This document shows, in pieces, positions 33,369-42,404 of a DNA stretch of 64,000 nt. Position 1 is the first letter of the stretch. Every line of letters starts with the position of its first letter. The notes beneath the pieces are model-generated. The model was not told where the DNA came from and ran no database searches. It worked only from the letters and a program-made list of their open reading frames with translations. A program made the translations under genes and the position numbers. The DNA is from JAFMKE01 sp037624485. GTDB lineage: Bacteria > Bacteroidota > Bacteroidia > Chitinophagales > UBA8649. The stretch spans positions 62,001 to 126,000 of the forward strand of contig JASJJC010000014.1 in assembly GCA_037624485.1 (NCBI GenBank), in the 5' to 3' direction.

Positions 33369-34712
33369 ATGAGTGCTAACAATGAAAATATTGAAAAATC
33401 TACTGAATCAGCTGTTCAAGTTGAACCAGCACATAAGGCTGCTGAAGATCAGAGCTATAGCGCAATTGTAAAGCGCCAGTTTAGAAAAAACAAACCAGCA
33501 GTTTGGTCTTTACGATTTATTATCTTGATAGTTATAATTGGTCTATCTGCGGATTTTTTAGCCAATGAAAAACCTCTAATGTGTAAATATGAGGGAAGCA
33601 CCTATTTTCCGGTTTTTAGAGAATATATAGTTGATTTAGGAGGCTCTTGGCCGAAAGAATTAAGTAGTATTGTGGATTGGAAAACTACAGAATTTGATTA
33701 TGCCATTTGGGCCCCTATCCCCTACGGACAAAGTGAAACGGATTTTGCAAATGCCAATTATGCGAGTCCTCTGGATGATCAGAATGTTAAAAGCAGGCGT
33801 TGGTGGCATTGGTTAGGAACAGATGAGATAGGCCGAGATGTGATGTCAGGCATGATTCATGGTACACGAATAGCCATGATGGTAGGTGTAGTCTCTATGT
33901 CAATCGCCTCAATTATAGGTATTTTTATGGGAGCCATGGCAGGGTACTTTGGAGATGAAAAGCTGAAGACCTCATGGGCAAACATTTTGTTGTTTTTTGT
34001 CAGTTTACCTTTTGCCTTCTTTTACGGCTTTCAAATAAGAAGTTATAGCATTGGAGAAGCCTTTGCAAACAGTCTATTTAGCGCTCTATTCCAAATTTTT
34101 ATAGGTATTATTATTTTTACCGTTTTCATTTTTATTGGTCAGCTAATCGCTAAGGGTTTGAACAAGGCCCTTAATCTTAAAGCGAATACCAATGTCCCTA
34201 TCGACATCATTGTTTCTCGTTCCATTGAAATTTTAATTTCTGTACCTCGACTATTATTAATTATGTCCATAGTTGCAATCGCTAAACCTTCGATTATGTT
34301 AGTGATGGTTATTATTGGTGCAACCTCTTGGACAGGAATTGCACGATTTACTCGAGGTGAACTACTGCGAGTAAGAAACTTAGAATACATCGAAGCAGCA
34401 CAAAGTTTAGGATATAGCGAATGGAGAACCATTTTTAGACATGCTATACCGAATTCATTAGCTCCGGTATTGATTGCTATTGCCTTTGGTGTAGCAGGGG
34501 CCATTTTAACAGAGTCCTTCCTATCTTTCTTAGGAATAGGCGTTGAAGCAGAAGTAGCTACATGGGGCAAGTTATTGTCTTTAGCACGTAAGAATTTTAG
34601 TGCTTGGTGGTTAGCATTAGCTCCTGGTTTTGCGATTTTTATTACTGTTACTATTTACAATTTAATGGGTGAAGGATTAACAGATGCCTTGGATCCACGC
34701 CTAAAGCAGTAA
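33369..34712 (+). CDS. Peptide ABC transporter permease, OppC type, with insert
   Basis: 447 residues, compared with about 300 for OppC/DppC. An N-terminal cytoplasmic extension precedes the first helix (about 46-64); a periplasmic loop leads to HWLGTDEIGRDVMSGMIHG, the OppC signature. After GAMAGYFGDEKLK an extra segment of about 80 residues (198-278) holds what look like two additional membrane helices (LLFFVSLPFAFFYG and FQIFIGIIIFTVFIFIGQLI) before the core resumes at SRSIEILISVPRLLL. EAA loop at EYIEAAQSLGYSEWRTIFRH. Terminal DALDPRLKQ is typical. The ATPase partner is not encoded nearby. Confidence 0.9.
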   Translation: MSANNENIEKSTESAVQVEPAHKAAEDQSYSAIVKRQFRKNKPAVWSLRFIILIVIIGLSADFLANEKPLMCKYEGSTYFPVFREYIVDLGGSWPKELSSIVDWKTTEFDYAIWAPIPYGQSETDFANANYASPLDDQNVKSRRWWHWLGTDEIGRDVMSGMIHGTRIAMMVGVVSMSIASIIGIFMGAMAGYFGDEKLKTSWANILLFFVSLPFAFFYGFQIRSYSIGEAFANSLFSALFQIFIGIIIFTVFIFIGQLIAKGLNKALNLKANTNVPIDIIVSRSIEILISVPRLLLIMSIVAIAKPSIMLVMVIIGATSWTGIARFTRGELLRVRNLEYIEAAQSLGYSEWRTIFRHAIPNSLAPVLIAIAFGVAGAILTESFLSFLGIGVEAEVATWGKLLSLARKNFSAWWLALAPGFAIFITVTIYNLMGEGLTDALDPRLKQ

Positions 34713-34777
34713 ACTACTAAAACAAATTTGCTGGGCAAACGTTAAATCCTTAAGTATTCTTTGTGCTAATAATTTGT

Positions 34778-36244
34778 ATGTCAGGTAAACCAGTTTATCA
34801 TATCGCATTAAGTCTAATTCTTCTCGTTTTGTTTGGCGGTATAAATGCCCAAAAAACACAAGTTTCTAATGGGGTGAAGCTGAACAGTAAAGTATCTAAT
34901 TTTAGAGTTCTTGGTAAAGTAGGCAACAAGTTTGTAGTGGAAAGGTATGGCAACAATACGCATATTCTTGATGTATACAACACAGGCCTAAAAAATCAAA
35001 TGAGCCGACAAATCATCTTGAATAAAAATGAGTTTATTGAGACCATCTGGCTGCAGGCAAATTCAGGCTGGATTATTCGGGTAAAAAATGACAAGACCAC
35101 CAATTATTTGATTGCCTCTAAGCTGGACGAACGTATCTCCATATCTCAAAAGCCAGTTGTTTTAGATTCCATTGTGGAGCGAAAGGATTTATTACAATCC
35201 AATTTAAGAACCAAATTATCGCTTAACGAAAGTACCATACTTATCTATGCGCCCATCTTTTCACAAGGTGAAGTAGACTATTTCTATACACGGGTTTACG
35301 ATATCAATATGCAATTGATATCAGAAAAAATGATTAAAGAGCCTAGTTTGTTAGATTATGATTTTGAGGAAGTTATTGTTCTTAATGATGGAAGTTATCT
35401 ATTTGTCACCAAACAAGACGGGGGAGAAGATCCAGCAGTCTACTATTTCAATTATGTTAAAAAGGATGGCACCATAAGTAAATTCCAATTTGCTCCAGTA
35501 AAAAATGTATTTAAAAAATTAGAATTTCAAGTAGACAACCTTAACCATGCCCTCTTCATTTCAGGATTTTTCAGTGCGAGAAATGAAAACAAAAGGAACA
35601 AGAATGGCGCTAGTGAATTCTTTACTTCAAAACTTGACCTTGACAATTTCCAAACCCAATACACAGAAATTGTGCCTTTTACAGATGAGTTTTATCTTAA
35701 GTTAACCAGTAAAAATAGTGAGCGCACGCCCCCGCAATTGTTTACATTCTATATTCATAGCTTAATCCCCCAAATAGACGGAGGAGCCCTTGTCTTTACC
35801 GAGTCGTATTTCAAAACAGAAGAATCCAATGTGAATGACACCTACTTTTCTCTTGGTGGTGTATCTAATTATAATTATTCTACTATTTATAATTTTAACG
35901 ATATTGTGGTGTATCATTTGGATAGCACGGGACATTGCATACAACAAGAAATTATAAGAAAAAAACAAATTTCCCGAAATGATGGAGGAAGCTTCTCTTC
36001 ATTTTACGTTTTTAACAGTCAAAATCAACTTCAAATGATGTTCTTAGATGAGATCGATAGATATACCCACTTGAGTGCTGCATCCGTGATAGATGAATCG
36101 GAGACAGAATCAAAATCGATCTTAAATATTGGGAATAAAAATGTATTTCCTATTATGAAAATGAGTAAACAAACTGCCCCAAATGAATTACTAATCCCTA
36201 GCTATAATAGAAACAAAATGCAGTTAATAAAAATGACATTTTAG
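34778..36244 (+). CDS. Exported protein of unknown function
   Basis: 488 residues from ATG 34778; a GTG 15 bp upstream is in frame but less likely. Signal peptide (MSGKPVYHIALSLILLVLFGGINAQ). The mature protein is beta-rich and aromatic-rich (for example VVERYGNNTHILDVYN, YLFVTKQDGGEDPAVYYF), possibly a propeller, but I recognise no family. The next gene starts 2 bp after its stop and the chain continues to dsbD, so it could be linked with envelope functions. Confidence 0.65.
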   Translation: MSGKPVYHIALSLILLVLFGGINAQKTQVSNGVKLNSKVSNFRVLGKVGNKFVVERYGNNTHILDVYNTGLKNQMSRQIILNKNEFIETIWLQANSGWIIRVKNDKTTNYLIASKLDERISISQKPVVLDSIVERKDLLQSNLRTKLSLNESTILIYAPIFSQGEVDYFYTRVYDINMQLISEKMIKEPSLLDYDFEEVIVLNDGSYLFVTKQDGGEDPAVYYFNYVKKDGTISKFQFAPVKNVFKKLEFQVDNLNHALFISGFFSARNENKRNKNGASEFFTSKLDLDNFQTQYTEIVPFTDEFYLKLTSKNSERTPPQLFTFYIHSLIPQIDGGALVFTESYFKTEESNVNDTYFSLGGVSNYNYSTIYNFNDIVVYHLDSTGHCIQQEIIRKKQISRNDGGSFSSFYVFNSQNQLQMMFLDEIDRYTHLSAASVIDESETESKSILNIGNKNVFPIMKMSKQTAPNELLIPSYNRNKMQLIKMTF

Positions 36245-36246
36245 GC

Positions 36247-37245
36247 ATGTTAGCTATTTTCTCAAAAAAACATTTTAATCTTGGAGTAATTCTCATTGGA
36301 TTGGCGACAATCATACTGCATATTTTTTCTTTTAAAACAGCCACAGATACAAGCTTATGGATAACAAGTGGCCCATTGGCACTTAAACTATACAACTTAC
36401 TTGGTGATCAATTCTTTAGTAACACAATTACTGGTTTTGCTTTTTCAATGATTCTTATCACTTTTCAACTCGTTTTAGTCTATCGAATTATGGCTAAGAG
36501 TAAGAAACTGGAGAAGTACAATCTACAAGTCACTTGGATTTATGCGTGGTTAATACATTTATTTCCAGAATGGAGCTCCTTGTCACCCGTATTGCTTGCC
36601 ACGAGTCTATTGTTGTTTGTCTTATATAGAATTTATACGCTAGTTGATTTTCAAAAAAATAATTTTCTTTTCAATACTAGCACGCTGATGGGGCTCGCCT
36701 TTCTATTCTGGCACCCCACCATTCTGATTATTCCCTTCCTGATTATTTTACTTTTTCAGTACAATGCAATCAGTCTAAAAAGAGTAAGCATCCTATTGCT
36801 ATCATTTAGTATTCCAGTAATTTGGTATAATGTCTATATTTTAAATTCGCATGGAGCAACGGATTCGCTCTTTAATTTCAATTTATTTCATATTCACGAG
36901 CTTGATGAGCATATACTCAGCAATACTCAATGGGCTCCGCTATCAATTCTTTTAGTTTATGTTACTCTTGGACTCTTAAATGCATGGTCACTTTCAAACA
37001 AAACATCTAAAAATTCACGCTTGTTTGTTAACTCTTTATTGGTACTAAGCATCTTTTTAGGTTTAGGGTTTACCCTATCCAAAAATGCATTGATCTATTC
37101 ATTTCCAATGTTATTGTTCCCAGCTTCATTTTTCGTTATCCTATTTCTTAACAACTTTAAACGAAGTAAGCATTCAGAATTAGCGCATATTATTTTACTT
37201 TTGGCCATATTGTTTAACTTTGTTTACGAAATCATATCCAAATGA
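36247..37245 (+). CDS. DUF6427-like integral membrane protein
   Basis: 332 residues, about ten membrane helices. The start LAIFSKKHFNLGVILIG, the conserved FPEWSSLSPVLLA and MGLAFLFWHPTILIIP agree with my recollection of the Bacteroidota DUF6427 family. Function unknown. It begins 2 bp after the exported-protein gene and its last 4 bp (ATGA) overlap the next start codon, so translation of the three genes is likely coupled. Confidence 0.7.
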   Translation: MLAIFSKKHFNLGVILIGLATIILHIFSFKTATDTSLWITSGPLALKLYNLLGDQFFSNTITGFAFSMILITFQLVLVYRIMAKSKKLEKYNLQVTWIYAWLIHLFPEWSSLSPVLLATSLLLFVLYRIYTLVDFQKNNFLFNTSTLMGLAFLFWHPTILIIPFLIILLFQYNAISLKRVSILLLSFSIPVIWYNVYILNSHGATDSLFNFNLFHIHELDEHILSNTQWAPLSILLVYVTLGLLNAWSLSNKTSKNSRLFVNSLLVLSIFLGLGFTLSKNALIYSFPMLLFPASFFVILFLNNFKRSKHSELAHIILLLAILFNFVYEIISK

Positions 37246-37724
37246 AAACTAGCACCTGTCCAAGCAATTCTAAGCTACTCAAATTATTGCCCCTAGCTGC
37301 AGTCCTTTTTGTTGCAAAAATTGTTGTTGCTCAGGATTTAAACCCCATTACTTGGCAAGTTGATTGCACTAAAAAGGAGGGTGTTCAGCAGCTTGAATTT
37401 ACTGCTTCTATAAAAGAAGGCTGGTATTTGTATAGTCAAGAAATAGATGAAGGTGGACCCATCCCCACTAGTTTTAAACTTTCTTATGACGGAGAGAATT
37501 TCGAGTTTATAAACCCCATAGAAAATAGTAAGTATAAAATTATCAGTACGGATGAGATGTTTTTAATGGAGTTGATAAAATATAAAAATGAAGTTCGCTA
37601 TACCTACCCCTTAGACAAAGTAATAAACAATGGAACGATTCAGGCAAGCGTGGAGTTCATGTGTTGTGATGACACCCAATGCCTAGCACCTAAAACAGTT
37701 GAATTAACACTTAATTTAAAATAA
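37242..37724 (+). CDS. Stand-alone DsbD N-terminal-like (thiol reductase alpha) protein, exported
   Basis: 160 residues with a signal peptide ending VVAQ. The mature part matches the immunoglobulin-like N-terminal domain of DsbD: ASIKEGWYLYSQEIDEGGPIPTSFKL, then VEFMCCDDTQCLAP near the C-terminus, where the cysteines form the redox pair that in E. coli DsbD receives electrons from the membrane domain. No membrane or thioredoxin domain is present. Its start overlaps the upstream gene by 4 bp; a lipoprotein paralogue follows 8 bp after its stop and then the DsbD membrane/thioredoxin protein, so the three should act together. Confidence 0.85.
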   Translation: MKTSTCPSNSKLLKLLPLAAVLFVAKIVVAQDLNPITWQVDCTKKEGVQQLEFTASIKEGWYLYSQEIDEGGPIPTSFKLSYDGENFEFINPIENSKYKIISTDEMFLMELIKYKNEVRYTYPLDKVINNGTIQASVEFMCCDDTQCLAPKTVELTLNLK

Positions 37725-37732
37725 ATCACTTT

Positions 37733-38257
37733 ATGAAAACTTATTTATTATCCTTAATTACGCTCAGTACAATATTGTTATTTTCATGCCAATCAGCATC
37801 TTCTGAAATTTCAGTAGCCGAAGTTGTTGAGAGTGCAGAGGTTTTGGAAAAAGAACCGATAATTCAAGTGCTTGAACCCGTAAAATGGGTCTATACCGCA
37901 GAGAAATTAGAAGAAAATCAATACAAGATTACATTTAATGCAACCATTGAAGATGGATGGTATGTTTATTCCTCTTCTGTAGATGAAGATGGACCTATCC
38001 CGACAAGCATTTATTTTGATGAGAATGAATCGCTTGGTGCCTTGAGTGATATTGAAGAAAGTGGTGAAGAGACCAAAGATGGATATGATGACATGTTTGA
38101 CATGGACATCAAAAAATTTGGACATGCTGCTAGTTTTAGTCAGGTTATCAATATTAATGGAGCTGCAACAATAACTGGATATTTGGAGTTCATGACTTGT
38201 GATTCAATGCAATGCTTGTTCCCTGACCCAATTGAGTTTACTGTAAATGCCAATTAA
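37733..38257 (+). CDS. Stand-alone DsbD N-terminal-like lipoprotein (paralogue)
   Basis: 174 residues. Lipoprotein signal with lipobox LFSC (Cys19), an acidic spacer, then the same fold as the preceding protein: ATIEDGWYVYSSSVDEDGPIPTSIYF and LEFMTCDSMQCLFPDP with the CX4C redox pair. Membrane anchoring is the main difference from its neighbour. A duplication giving one soluble and one tethered partner for the same membrane reductase is inferred. The following dsbD-like gene starts 10 bp after the stop. Confidence 0.85.
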   Translation: MKTYLLSLITLSTILLFSCQSASSEISVAEVVESAEVLEKEPIIQVLEPVKWVYTAEKLEENQYKITFNATIEDGWYVYSSSVDEDGPIPTSIYFDENESLGALSDIEESGEETKDGYDDMFDMDIKKFGHAASFSQVININGAATITGYLEFMTCDSMQCLFPDPIEFTVNAN

Positions 38258-38267
38258 AAGCCATTCC

Positions 38268-39890
38268 ATGAAGCAATTTCTATTTCTCCTTGCTTTCATG
38301 CTCTTAGCTTTCATCCCTCCGGTTGAAGCTGCGCATGATATAAATTACGATTGTCATCCTTATTATGAAGCTGATGGCAACTTTGATAAAACTGTTTTTC
38401 TAGAAGCTCTAGTTCTGGATATTGAGACATCTGGAGAGGAAAATACTGGCGGTCAAGATAGCATCTGGATCGTTTTCTTGTTAGGCGTTGGTGGCGGTTT
38501 AATAGCCCTATTGACACCGTGCGTATTTCCAATGATACCCTTAACGGTAAGTTACTTTACTAAAGGTTCTGGAGATAAAAAACAGGGTATGTTTCATGCT
38601 ATTCTTTATGGCTTTTTTATATTCTTGATATACACTTTAGTCAGTGCACCTTTTCATTTATTGAATTTAGCCCCGGATATACTAAGTGAGATAGCTACCA
38701 ATATTTGGCTTAATCTTTCATTTTTTATCATTTTTGTTGTCTTTGCATTTTCCTTTTTCGGCTTTTATGAGATTCAATTACCTAATGGGTTAGCTAATAA
38801 GGTTAGCAGTGCTGAAAGCGCAGGAGGAATAATCGGTGTATTCTTTATGGCATTGACCCTCGTAATCGTTTCTTTCTCTTGCACAGGTCCTTTAGTCGGG
38901 TCTTTACTGGCAGGGACACTTACTCAAGGATCATGGTATTTGACAGCTGGAATGGCAGGATTTGGGGTAGCCTTAGGCTTGCCATTTGCTTTGTTTGCCT
39001 TATTTCCGGGAATTATGAGTTCATTGCCAAAGTCCGGTGGCTGGTTAAACACTGTAAAAGTAATTTTAGGCTTTTTAGAATTAGCGCTCGCGCTTAAGTT
39101 TTTATCAAATGCAGACCTTGTTGATCCAAGTACGGTTTTGATAAAAAGAGAAATATTTTTTACAGTTTGGATTATTATTGCTTTCCTAACCGCATCTTAC
39201 CTTTTTGGTTGGTATTCATTCAAGAAGGGAATGAAAGAAAAAATAGGGAAAGGACGCATTGCTTTTGGGCTTTTCTTCGTACTTATAGGTGCTGTATTGA
39301 TTCCAAGTTTATTAGGAAGAGATATTCCTATGGTGCGTAACGTAATTGCAGGATTTCCGCCACCTATGCAATATTCTATTTTTGCTCACTCCTCTACCAC
39401 GACCAACAATGTAAGTGAGAAAGATTTAGCAACTTATAATTTTTCAGACGAGTGTCCGCATGACTTACCGTGCTTTCATGACTTTTTTGAAGCAAAGTGC
39501 TATGCAGAACAAACCAACAAACCCTTATTCTTAGATTTTACAGGCTATGCTTGTGTAAATTGCAGAAAAATGGAAGAAAATGTTTGGATTGATCCAGAGA
39601 TATTAAGTATTCTAGCTAATGACGTCGTATTGGTTTCAATGTATGTAGATGATAAAACTCCATTACCAGCAGAACAATTGTTGACAATAAAAAATGGTGG
39701 ATATGAAAAGAAATTGAGAACAGAAGGAAATAAATGGTCTTATTTTCAAGCGATAAACTTCACCTTCGTTTCTCAACCTTTATATGTCATTTTAAGTCCC
39801 GACGGATCTACAGTTTTAATGGACCCCATCGGTTACACCCCAGATTTAGAAGAATACAAAGGTCTGATTAAAGAAGCATTAGCTAAGTGA
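38268..39890 (+). CDS. dsbD: DsbD-family thiol:disulfide interchange protein (membrane + thioredoxin domains)
   Basis: 540 residues from ATG 38268, which begins a signal peptide (MKQFLFLLAFMLLAFIPPVEA); a frame from 38247 overlaps the previous gene. Only about 45 residues separate the signal from the first helix, so the N-terminal alpha domain of full-length DsbD is missing. The beta domain has eight helices with the reactive cysteines in LTPCVFPMIP and SFSCTGPLVG. The C-terminal thioredoxin domain has CVNC at 429-432. Moves electrons from cytoplasmic thioredoxin to the periplasm; the missing alpha domain is probably provided by the two preceding genes. Confidence 0.92.
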   Translation: MKQFLFLLAFMLLAFIPPVEAAHDINYDCHPYYEADGNFDKTVFLEALVLDIETSGEENTGGQDSIWIVFLLGVGGGLIALLTPCVFPMIPLTVSYFTKGSGDKKQGMFHAILYGFFIFLIYTLVSAPFHLLNLAPDILSEIATNIWLNLSFFIIFVVFAFSFFGFYEIQLPNGLANKVSSAESAGGIIGVFFMALTLVIVSFSCTGPLVGSLLAGTLTQGSWYLTAGMAGFGVALGLPFALFALFPGIMSSLPKSGGWLNTVKVILGFLELALALKFLSNADLVDPSTVLIKREIFFTVWIIIAFLTASYLFGWYSFKKGMKEKIGKGRIAFGLFFVLIGAVLIPSLLGRDIPMVRNVIAGFPPPMQYSIFAHSSTTTNNVSEKDLATYNFSDECPHDLPCFHDFFEAKCYAEQTNKPLFLDFTGYACVNCRKMEENVWIDPEILSILANDVVLVSMYVDDKTPLPAEQLLTIKNGGYEKKLRTEGNKWSYFQAINFTFVSQPLYVILSPDGSTVLMDPIGYTPDLEEYKGLIKEALAK

Positions 39891-39981
39891 AAATAAAGAT
39901 TGACGCACCTATAATTTTGTGCTTATATTCACACTCCTCCAAGCAATGAAAATAAACATTTTAGTTTTGTCAAAGAGTAAA

Positions 39982-42240
39982 CTAAGCCAAAGTAAATGAG
40001 AAAGTAGCTCCCCCATTTTCATTATTTTCAATCCAAATCTTTCCATTATGCCTATCTATAATTTTCTTGCATATAGATAAGCCAAGACCTTGGCCAGGAA
40101 AATCCTGATAGCGATGTACTCGCTTAAACATATTGAAAATACTTTCTTTAAACTCATCAGGAACACCAATGCCATTATCCTTAATGTAATAGACTAATCG
40201 ATCATTTATTTTAGTAGACCCCACCTCAATTAAGGCATCATTTGAATCATTAAACTTAATTGCATTAGATATCAAATTCTGAAAAAGTTGTCTTATTTGC
40301 GAGGCATCCCCCTGAATTGAATTTAAATTGCTTAAGTTAAATTGCACATTTTTTTCAACAATCAAAACTTGTAAATCTGATATAATTGATTGGACAATCT
40401 CATCTAAATCTATCGTTTGGTTTTGCAAATTACTATCCACTTTAGAATAATCCAAAACTCCCTGAACCAAATTCTGCATTCGGATATTATGATTAGATAA
40501 TTGATCTAACAATTGATTAAGTGTCCTATTTTGGTGTCCTTCCAATTCAATCTGAATCAATTCTGAGATTGCATTTATACTTCGTAAAGGTTCTTTTAAA
40601 TCATGCGAAAGAATATATGCGAATCGTTCAAGCTCTGAATTTTTTGCAATAAAATCTTCCATTTGCTCATTTTGAACAGATAGTTGAATGACTTTTTCAT
40701 CTAAAGCCAACTTTAATTTCTGAGGACCTGTAACATCGCGCGCAAGAACATTTACCTCGCGCTCGTTAAGCTTAGAAATAAATGCTGAATAATATGCACT
40801 AGAACCATCTTTAAAGTCGTGTCGAAAATCATAGGGTTTTAAATCTCCGGTTCGAATACATTCTTTGATTAGATTTAAAAGGTTTTTAGCATTATTTGGA
40901 CTTAACCGTTCAAAAATAGTTTTTCCAACTATTGATTCTTCTTCACTTACTTTAAAATTTACGCCTTCAAAAACTTGCCTATAAAAGCCATCAACATCTA
41001 TTACCATTAATAAATCCGGAATAGCCTCAAGGATAGCACTTATTGTCTGTTTGGATTTATCTATGCGATCTAATGCTTGCTTATATTGAGTAATATCTGA
41101 TGCAACAATAAGAATTTGGTCAGCTTCACCTTCATTATTTTTTTTAAATATTTTTGAACGAAGCAACATCCAAACTTCCTCTCCATGTTTATCTTTCAGC
41201 GTAGCTTCCGTTATGAATTCATCTTTCTCTGAAAGTTGTTTCAATTGATCTCTTGAATCATTGAGATATTTTAACCATCCAGATTTTTTTTGAGCCTTTG
41301 GATTTTTAATCCAATCCTCACAATCATAAGATAGAAATGATTTTCCTTGTAAATTATGGAAGATGTTCTTCAATGTTTTTACCTCGAAGACATTGATAGC
41401 ATTTGGTATTAAATGAGCTACATTGGTAATAAAGTTCTCTTGGGATTTAAGTTTTTCTTCGATTTCTTTTTTTGCAGTTATATCTTGGATAGTACCGTAA
41501 GAAAAATTTAGGTCAGCATTAGTATTTTGATGAAGTGGGACAGATTTTGCGCGTAACCATCTCCAACCTCTATCCTTGGATCGAAAACGATATTCAACCT
41601 CCACAAACTTACCCAAACCCTGAGAATTATGAAAAGCAAGACTTGCTTCAGTCAACTGATCAACACTTTCTGGATCAATTTTACTAATTAGAAACTCAAC
41701 TACATTTTTATCACCTAGATCTTTTAAATCGTAACCATAAGATTCAAGTATATTAATATTCTGATAGACATATTCTTTCTTTTTAACATCTAAGATGTAA
41801 TGAAGATCTGGATTTATTGACAAGATTTTACTTAGGGTCTCGTAATTACTTGAATCACTTAAGGGAATTAAATTATTACTATCCTCTGCAATGAAAATAC
41901 CTAAGATGTATGTTTGCTCACCTATCTCTAATAGAGAGGTATTAATAGCTCCAAAAACACTTTGACCTTCTTTATTTTTAAAAGTGCGTTTAATCGTATA
42001 ACTATCAATTTTATGATTAACAAGTTTTTCCAAATTTTTATAATCGTAACTCAAATCTCCTAGCCTAGAAAATTCAAGAAAAGACTTCCCCAATAAATCT
42101 TCTTTATTCTGCCCTAAAATTTTGACTGCTTGTTTATTTAGATCTACTAGAGTAAAATCTAAAGTACTAAGCCCCATCGGCAAAGAACTGCTGTGAAATA
42201 TTTGATTGAGCTTAGAATTATAGCTAGGGTTTTGATGCAT
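39982..42240 (-). CDS. Multi-PAS sensor histidine kinase
   Basis: 752 residues, no membrane helices, so probably cytosolic. About four PAS domains: roughly 5-120, 138-265 (with FRSKDRGWRWLRAK), 268-390 and 400-510 (PDLLMVIDVDGFY). Then a HisKA dimerisation helix with the phospho-acceptor His546 in ILSHDLKEPLRS, and a HATPase_c domain with N box FQNLISNAIKFND, G1 YYIKDNGIGVPDE and G2 GQGLGLSICKKI. The signal is unknown. No response regulator is adjacent, so an orphan kinase. Confidence 0.93.
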   Translation of the reverse strand: MHQNPSYNSKLNQIFHSSSLPMGLSTLDFTLVDLNKQAVKILGQNKEDLLGKSFLEFSRLGDLSYDYKNLEKLVNHKIDSYTIKRTFKNKEGQSVFGAINTSLLEIGEQTYILGIFIAEDSNNLIPLSDSSNYETLSKILSINPDLHYILDVKKKEYVYQNINILESYGYDLKDLGDKNVVEFLISKIDPESVDQLTEASLAFHNSQGLGKFVEVEYRFRSKDRGWRWLRAKSVPLHQNTNADLNFSYGTIQDITAKKEIEEKLKSQENFITNVAHLIPNAINVFEVKTLKNIFHNLQGKSFLSYDCEDWIKNPKAQKKSGWLKYLNDSRDQLKQLSEKDEFITEATLKDKHGEEVWMLLRSKIFKKNNEGEADQILIVASDITQYKQALDRIDKSKQTISAILEAIPDLLMVIDVDGFYRQVFEGVNFKVSEEESIVGKTIFERLSPNNAKNLLNLIKECIRTGDLKPYDFRHDFKDGSSAYYSAFISKLNEREVNVLARDVTGPQKLKLALDEKVIQLSVQNEQMEDFIAKNSELERFAYILSHDLKEPLRSINAISELIQIELEGHQNRTLNQLLDQLSNHNIRMQNLVQGVLDYSKVDSNLQNQTIDLDEIVQSIISDLQVLIVEKNVQFNLSNLNSIQGDASQIRQLFQNLISNAIKFNDSNDALIEVGSTKINDRLVYYIKDNGIGVPDEFKESIFNMFKRVHRYQDFPGQGLGLSICKKIIDRHNGKIWIENNENGGATFSFTLA

Positions 42241-42404
42241 TTCCTTTGATTATACCTTAAGAAGTAAATATAAAGTAAATAAAGTAGATCTTTTTAAAAA
42301 ATTTATTTAGATAATAAGGTAAAAAACGTACTTTTAAAATGGCACTTTTTTCAAGGCAGATTTTTTTTATATTCAACTTATAATTCTTTTGAAGATTCGG
42401 ATAA

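Noticed and set aside
34139..34570. 143-codon open frame on the minus strand inside the OppC-type gene
   Set aside because: Shadow of conserved permease helices and the EAA loop; composition is that of an antisense reading.
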